This document shows, one piece after another, positions 59,052 to 64,000 of a stretch of DNA of 64,000 bases. A program made the position numbers and the translations under genes. The DNA comes from Adenanthera pavonina. Lineage: Eukaryota > Streptophyta > Magnoliopsida > Fabales > Fabaceae. The stretch's first letter is position 1, and every line of letters begins with the position of its first letter. The stretch is taken from NCBI GenBank assembly GCA_026686845.1, contig JAIVEN010000013.1, forward strand, positions 10,808,001-10,872,000, in the 5' to 3' direction. The notes beneath the pieces were generated by a model. That model was not told where the DNA came from and did no database searches. It was given only the letters and a program-made list of their open reading frames with translations.

Positions 59052-59310
59052 TTGGGCATGTATAAAGAAGAGGGCAAGACGAGCTAGTGAAGAGAGTTGA
59101 TCAAATGACTTGGAGCCTTATATAAAAGCGTAGAGGAAGACCAAAAAGGACACTAAGGGAAGTTATAAGGAATGACTTTTTGAGAAATGATTTATCTGAG
59201 GAGATGATATTTGATAGAGTCTATTGGCATCGTATGATTCATGTAGTTGACTTCACATTGCAGGATAAGGCTAATGTTGTTGTTATTGTTGTATTTATTT
59301 ATTTAATTTG

Positions 59311-60084
59311 AATATGGAACCTTAGAATAGGTTGATTACCTAATTAGACATTCTTGCATAAATAAGCCAATCCGTCTCTACAATTTCAACACAGAGGTAA
59401 GGTCAACAAATCAGTTTGCATTTCAGCACCACATGAGCAATCTAAAGAAACTTTAAATTTTTTTTCATATTTTAAAAAAAGAATATGGCAACACCATAAA
59501 GGGAATGTACAAAATCATGATCAAGAGAAAGCCTATAAAGCAAAAAGGCTTCTCTAAGAAATGTATATTCTATGAGCTTGCTTTCGATTCGATTCAAAGC
59601 GTATCATATTATACATTTACATTTAAAGTTGGACTTACTGGTTTTAAATGTTATCTCTGGCTTTAGTCATTGCAAAACTAAGTTCAAAAGCTAAAAGATA
59701 TAAGTTCATTGGTACATGAAATAATATTTGGTTCCCTGCTTGGTTAGGGCATGATATATGTGCCTGTGTGTACGCTAGTTAAATTCAAAAGTCTAGCTTT
59801 CCAAAGACCAGTTTTTTTTTTAAATGGACTCATTGAATTTATTAACTCCGTCTATGTAGTGTCATAGTTGGTCCCAAGCCAACATAAAATTTTGTTGAAT
59901 CTTTGTAATATGGATCAAGGACATTTTTGTGCTAAGACTAGGTTGTTACCCGGAAGTAACGTGCTGTATGACTTGAATATAGTGTTAAATGAGCTAGAGC
60001 CGCTACATTAGCATCCAGGTATAATGTTAAATGAGCAAGGGTTCCCACATCATTTTGGATGAATATGGGTAAAAAAGTTAGCCC
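59311..60084. other. Intergenic or untranslated LINE leader
   Basis: No gene is seen. The last part (from about 59900) may be the 5' leader of RTE-2. Confidence 0.4.
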
Positions 60085-62410
60085 AGGAGAGCAAGATTCG
60101 GTTCAGTTCTTGGAAATTGGAACCTTAACAGATAAATCTATATATGGAGGTGGTGGACACTATGATTTGAAGGAAAATTAATATTTTGTGTCTTCAAGAA
60201 ACTAAATGGGTGAGAGAAAAGATTAAAGAGTTAAACACTACTAGTTTTAAACTTTGTACATAGGGAAGGTCAGAGTAAGGAATGAAGTTGGTATTATTAT
60301 GGACAAAGTTTGGAAAAAGAATGTGTGAGAGTCAGAAGGATTAGAAATAGAATCTTACTCTTAAAATTGACTATTGAGCATGATACTTTCAATGTTATTA
60401 GTGCTTACAGGCCTCAAGTAGGGTCAGAAGCACATATTAAGGATAAATTTAAGGAAGATTTGGAGAGCTTAGTTTGAGACATCCCACAAGAGAAAAAGAT
60501 TTTCATTGGTGGGAACTTTAATAGTCATGTGGGGTAAGAGACAAGGCAATATGTGGGAGCTCATGACAATTTTGGTTTTGGAGAATTAAACGAGGAGGGG
60601 CATTCCATTCTTGATGGCTTATAACCTCATGATTGTAAACACTTATTTCAAAAAATGGGAGAAGCATTTAGTCATATGTAAGAGTGGATCTCAAAGGTCG
60701 CAGATTAACTTCTTTTTGGTAAGGAATTCAGATAGAAGAAATTGTAAAGATTGCAAAGTGATCCCTAGTTAAGGCTTAACTTCACAACATAGGGTCTTGG
60801 TCTTAGATGTGCTAGTTAAGAGTTGTAAACTGAAAAGTCGAAAAGCTTTAAATCCTAGGATCAAATGGTGGCAACTAAAATGTGAGCAACAATTAATCTT
60901 TACAAAAAGAGTATTGGAGGAAGGTAATTGGGACTCCTAAGGAAGTGTTAACATCTTATGGGATGAGATGGCTAAAAGGATCAATGATACTGGTAAAGCA
61001 ATCTTGGGTGAATCTAAAGGCTTTGACCTAGAGATAAAGAATCTTGGTGGTCGAATAACAGTGTGCAAGGGAAGGTTAAACATAAAAAAAGTGTTTAAAA
61101 GCCTTACACTTGTGCAATAACGAGAAAAATTGGAAGAGTTATCGCTTAGTTAAAAAGGAGACAAAGAAAGCAATGAGCGAGGTTCGATTTAAAGCTTTTG
61201 AGGAATTCTATCGAGATTTGGGAACAAAGAATGATGAACGCAAGATTTACAAAATTACCAAGAATAGGGAAAAAAATCAAGAGATTTGAATCAAATAAGA
61301 TGCATTAAGAATGATGAAGGAAAAGTTTTGGTTGCTGATGATGATATCAAAGAAAGATAGGAGAACTACTTTTATAAGCTTTTTAATGATGGGTTGGGTA
61401 GGACTAGTGATACAGAAGGTTTAACAACTTATGAAGATGAACTGAGTTTGAATTTCTACCATAGGATCTAAGTTGGAAAGGTAAAAGAAGCTCTTAAAAG
61501 AATGGATAATGGTAAAACTATTGGCCCTGATAGTATTCCTATCGAAATTTGGAAGTGTTTAGAAGAGAATGGGGCTTTATGGCTCACTAAGCTTTTTAAT
61601 GAGATTTTAAGGTCAAAGAAAATGTTAGAGAAATGGAGAAAGAGTATTGTGGTGCCCATATACAAAAACAAGGGGGATATTTAGAATTGTACTAATTATC
61701 GGGGGATAAAACTCATGAGTTATACCACGAAACTTTGGGAGAGAGTGATTGAGCATAAACTAAGAAAAGTGTCTCATAATTTTAGAAAACCAATTTGGAT
61801 TTATGCCAGGTCAGTCTACAACAAAGGTTATTTATTTATTAAGGGGTTTGGTTTAAAGATACCGAAATAAAGAGAGAGACCTACATATGGTGTTCATTGA
61901 TTTGGAAAAAGCCTATGATAAAGTATTAAGAGATATGTTGTAAAAAGTAATAGAAAAGAAAGGTGTTCGTGTAACTTATATTTGAGCCATAAAGGATATG
62001 TGTGAGGGGTCAACAACAAATATGAGAACTCCTGGAGGTGAGATAAATGACTTTCCTATAAAGATAGATTTATATCAATGATCTTCCTTGAGTCCATACT
62101 TGTTTGATTTGGTTTTTTGATATTCTAACAGCACATATATAGGAGAAAATTCATAAGTATATGTTTTTTACTGATGATATATCTTTAATTGATGACTCAA
62201 GAGGAGAGGTTAACTCTAAACTAAAGTTATAGAGAGACATTTTAAAATCAAAAGGTTTCTGCTTGTATAGAAAAAATGAAATATATGCATTGCAAATTTA
62301 ACAAAAAGTTAGCTAGAGATGATTCAGAGGTAAAAATTGAAGAGCAAACCATTCTAGAAGTGTCAAAATTTAAATATTTGAGGTCAATTTTACAGAGTGA
62401 TGGTGAAATT
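60085..62410 (+). mobile_element. RTE-type LINE, near full-length but decayed (RTE-2)
   Basis: The endonuclease starts near 60110 (RKINILCLQETKWV about 60170-60215, then VISAYRPQVGSEA, KIFIGGNFNSHVG and SQRSQINFFLVRNSDRRN up to about 60750). A linker follows. The reverse transcriptase starts near 61280 (LNQIRCIKNDEGKVLVADDD, MDNGKTIGPDSIPIEIWKCL, KSIVVPIYKNKGD, NYRGIKLMSYTTKLWERVIEH), continues through frameshifts and retains an FTDDI box near 62170. The alignment with RTE-1 stops abruptly at 62410 within LQSDGE, where an LTR begins. Many stops make it inactive. Confidence 0.85.
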
Positions 62411-64000
62411 TGTAATATCCCAAAATTTTACTAGATATAAAGTAATGAAAGAGGAAAAAATAAATGATAATATGAAATGTACAAGGAATTCATTAAAATG
62501 AATAGATATCGTTTGGTGTGAAAAAGGATAAACAGATCATTTTTCTTGGTCCGATGAAAATATAAGAAATTACATTTTTTTCCTATAAAGAATTATCAAA
62601 ATGATATCCATGTCCCAAAAGTCATTAAAATTACGTGGAGAAGAAGTTAAAAAAAAACTTTGGGAAAAATTATACCTAATGACCCAAAAGTTTTAAAAAT
62701 TATAATTTAACTCCGAGTCAGGGGTAATTTTGTAAATATATAAAATTACTGTCAGAACGAAGCCCTCGATGAGAGAAGTTCAATGGTATATAGCATGAAG
62801 GGTTAATATTCAAGAATAAAGAACTAATCAATGCTAAGTGTCTAAAAATAACAATAAACCAATAAAGTAAAGTGTAGGCCCCATCGATGATTAAATGGTG
62901 ACTGGGACAGGACATGAGTCATACGTATATACTATTTGGGATAGAATAATTATGGAGATATAAAAATAGAATTGGAATAGTCCTATAGCCCAAAAATACT
63001 ACTTTACTATAAAAAGCGGTTTTATCAGTACGATTAAAAATTACCTGGTTCAAGATATATCTGGACCCGAAAAAATTAAGCAATCTTGGACACTTTATGC
63101 ACTTTTATCTGCATGAAAATGAGGCAGTTTGGGCAGCTTGACTTTTTGCAAAAACTTCTTCAAGAAGTTGTTCAGTTTTTGGCCAAAAAGTAACTAAAGT
63201 TGGTTTAGGTGTTTAACCATAATTAAGCCACCTAATTAGCCACTTAATCACCCATTTACCTTGCCATTCTGCACGTCCATTCCCAGCAGCAAAACAAAAG
63301 AGAAAAATGCAAGGGAGAAGAGAGAAAAGAGAGAACTCAAGAGGAAATTCGAGAGCTCAAGTTGGTAAGTGTCTTCTACTACTTCAAGCTTGTAGTTCAT
63401 GGTATTTAAAGCATGGTTCATGGAATATATTTTCTTCCTCTTCCTCTTAGGGTTTCTAAAAAACTAAGATTAGGAAAGGAAATGAGTTTTCCAAACATCA
63501 AACTTAGGGGAACTGCTAGAATACTCATTTAAACCATGAATATGGAAGTAGTTTGATGAACTAAGAAGCATAGCAATTTTTCTTGAATTTTCCTGATTTT
63601 TTACAAGCTACTTTTCACACTTAGGGTTGGAAATTCATAAATTGAACCTCAAAAATGGGTTCCCCATGGTCCAAAACCTTAGGAACAAGTGTTGATTTCA
63701 TGAAAAAGCTCAAGATTAAGAAAGTAAAATTTTTAGGGTTTTGAAGCTTAATTTGGAATGAATAGAACCACTGATAGAGATGGAATTTGGTAATTCTGAG
63801 GCATATTTGGATTCCTCACAAAAAATTACATGGAATAGAGGTATAATTCATCATTTTTTAGCTAGGAATGAGTTTTTGGTGAATTTTTGAAGAATTAGGG
63901 TTTTATGAACACTTTTTGAAGAAAGTCATGGAACCACTAGCTTGAGTAATTGTTTGATCATATGTTTAGGTTTGAGGAAGCCTAAGAAAGCTTGGAGAAG
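62411..64000 (+). mobile_element. Start of a gypsy-type LTR inserted in RTE-2 (runs off the window)
   Basis: RTE-2 coding homology ends at 62410 and the next bases are TGTAATATCCC, the typical start of Tekay/Del-type LTRs. A TATA box lies at 63008-63015. GTTGGTAAGTG at 63361 resembles a splice donor near the start of a leader and is shared with the solo LTR. No coding domain is reached before the window ends, so LTR length and element type are open. The expected target duplicate of AAATT (62406-62410) would lie beyond 64000. Confidence 0.6.
63008..63015 (+). promoter_or_regulatory. TATA box in the right-edge LTR
   Basis: TATAAAAA about 600 bp into the LTR, supporting rightward transcription. 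Confidence 0.45.

Larger units (their letters stand above)
55585..59310 (+). mobile_element. RTE-type LINE, 5'-truncated and interrupted (RTE-1)
   Basis: Two parts, 55585-56264 and 59057-59310, are one element split by a solo LTR. The first part reads the end of the reverse transcriptase (GLHQGSSLSLYLFDLILDVL, FMNDIVLIEDSG where FADD is expected, then SKMEYMHCKFNKR, FRYLWSILQSDSKIDRNV, IPTKFKGKVYRTAIRPVM and EEKMVENYLRWFG). The second part resumes with KRRGRPKRTLREVIRND and FDRVYWHRMIHVVD and ends in a GTTGTTGTTATTGTT tail typical of RTE 3' ends. The mutated catalytic box and internal stops make it dead. N-terminal domains are missing, as in most LINE copies. Confidence 0.85.

Overview
The window looks like nuclear DNA of a flowering plant, probably a eudicot. 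It has plant-specific families (Copia and Athila-like LTR elements, CACTA/En-Spm elements with Transposase_21 and Ptta domains, RTE and L1 LINEs, DUF674, a GH28 pectinase), introns with GT-AG borders, AT-rich spacers and microsatellites. There are no operons, CRISPR arrays or recognisable tRNA or rRNA genes. The species cannot be fixed from the sequence.

Layout: 1-154 is the apparent 3' end of an unidentified gene. 961-9414 is a decayed Copia element (TSD AATTC) with a very long leader that carries an extra ORF before gag. 10003-10914 and 11429-11881 are two small non-autonomous DNA transposons. 12017-12175 has E2F-like boxes and a short candidate first exon. 13088-29735 is a DUF674-family gene split by two insertions: a 9.8-kb CACTA element (13202-22995, TSD CTG) and a 6-kb minus-strand Copia element (23236-29221, TSD CAAAC). 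Without the insertions and their duplicated target sites, the reading frame runs on across both junctions. 32580-39562 is an Athila-like LTR element (TSD TCTTT) with gag and protease but no reverse transcriptase or integrase. 39568-44410 holds MITEs, tandem repeats and a CACTA relic. 44424-45661 is an L1 LINE fragment abutting a second, truncated DUF674 copy on the minus strand. A third DUF674 scrap lies at 54541-54633.

The one gene that appears complete is a six-exon GH28 polygalacturonase-like gene on the minus strand (48667-51502, 476 codons before the stop), with a TATA box and a polyadenylation signal. From 55585 on, two RTE-type LINEs occur. The first is interrupted by a 2.8-kb putative solo LTR (56265-59051, TSD TTGGG). 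The second is cut at 62410 by a new LTR that runs off the window.

How it fits together: the window reads as a former DUF674 cluster. Diverged copies of the same intergenic modules recur near 840-960 plus 9420-9600, 30880-32579, and 39790-40510 plus 45735-46120. Waves of transposons later broke up this cluster. I found no convincing new biological system. The most interesting items are the doubly interrupted DUF674 gene, the pol-less Athila-like element, the extra ORF in the first Copia, and the internally deleted CACTA in which two transposon genes are fused out of frame.
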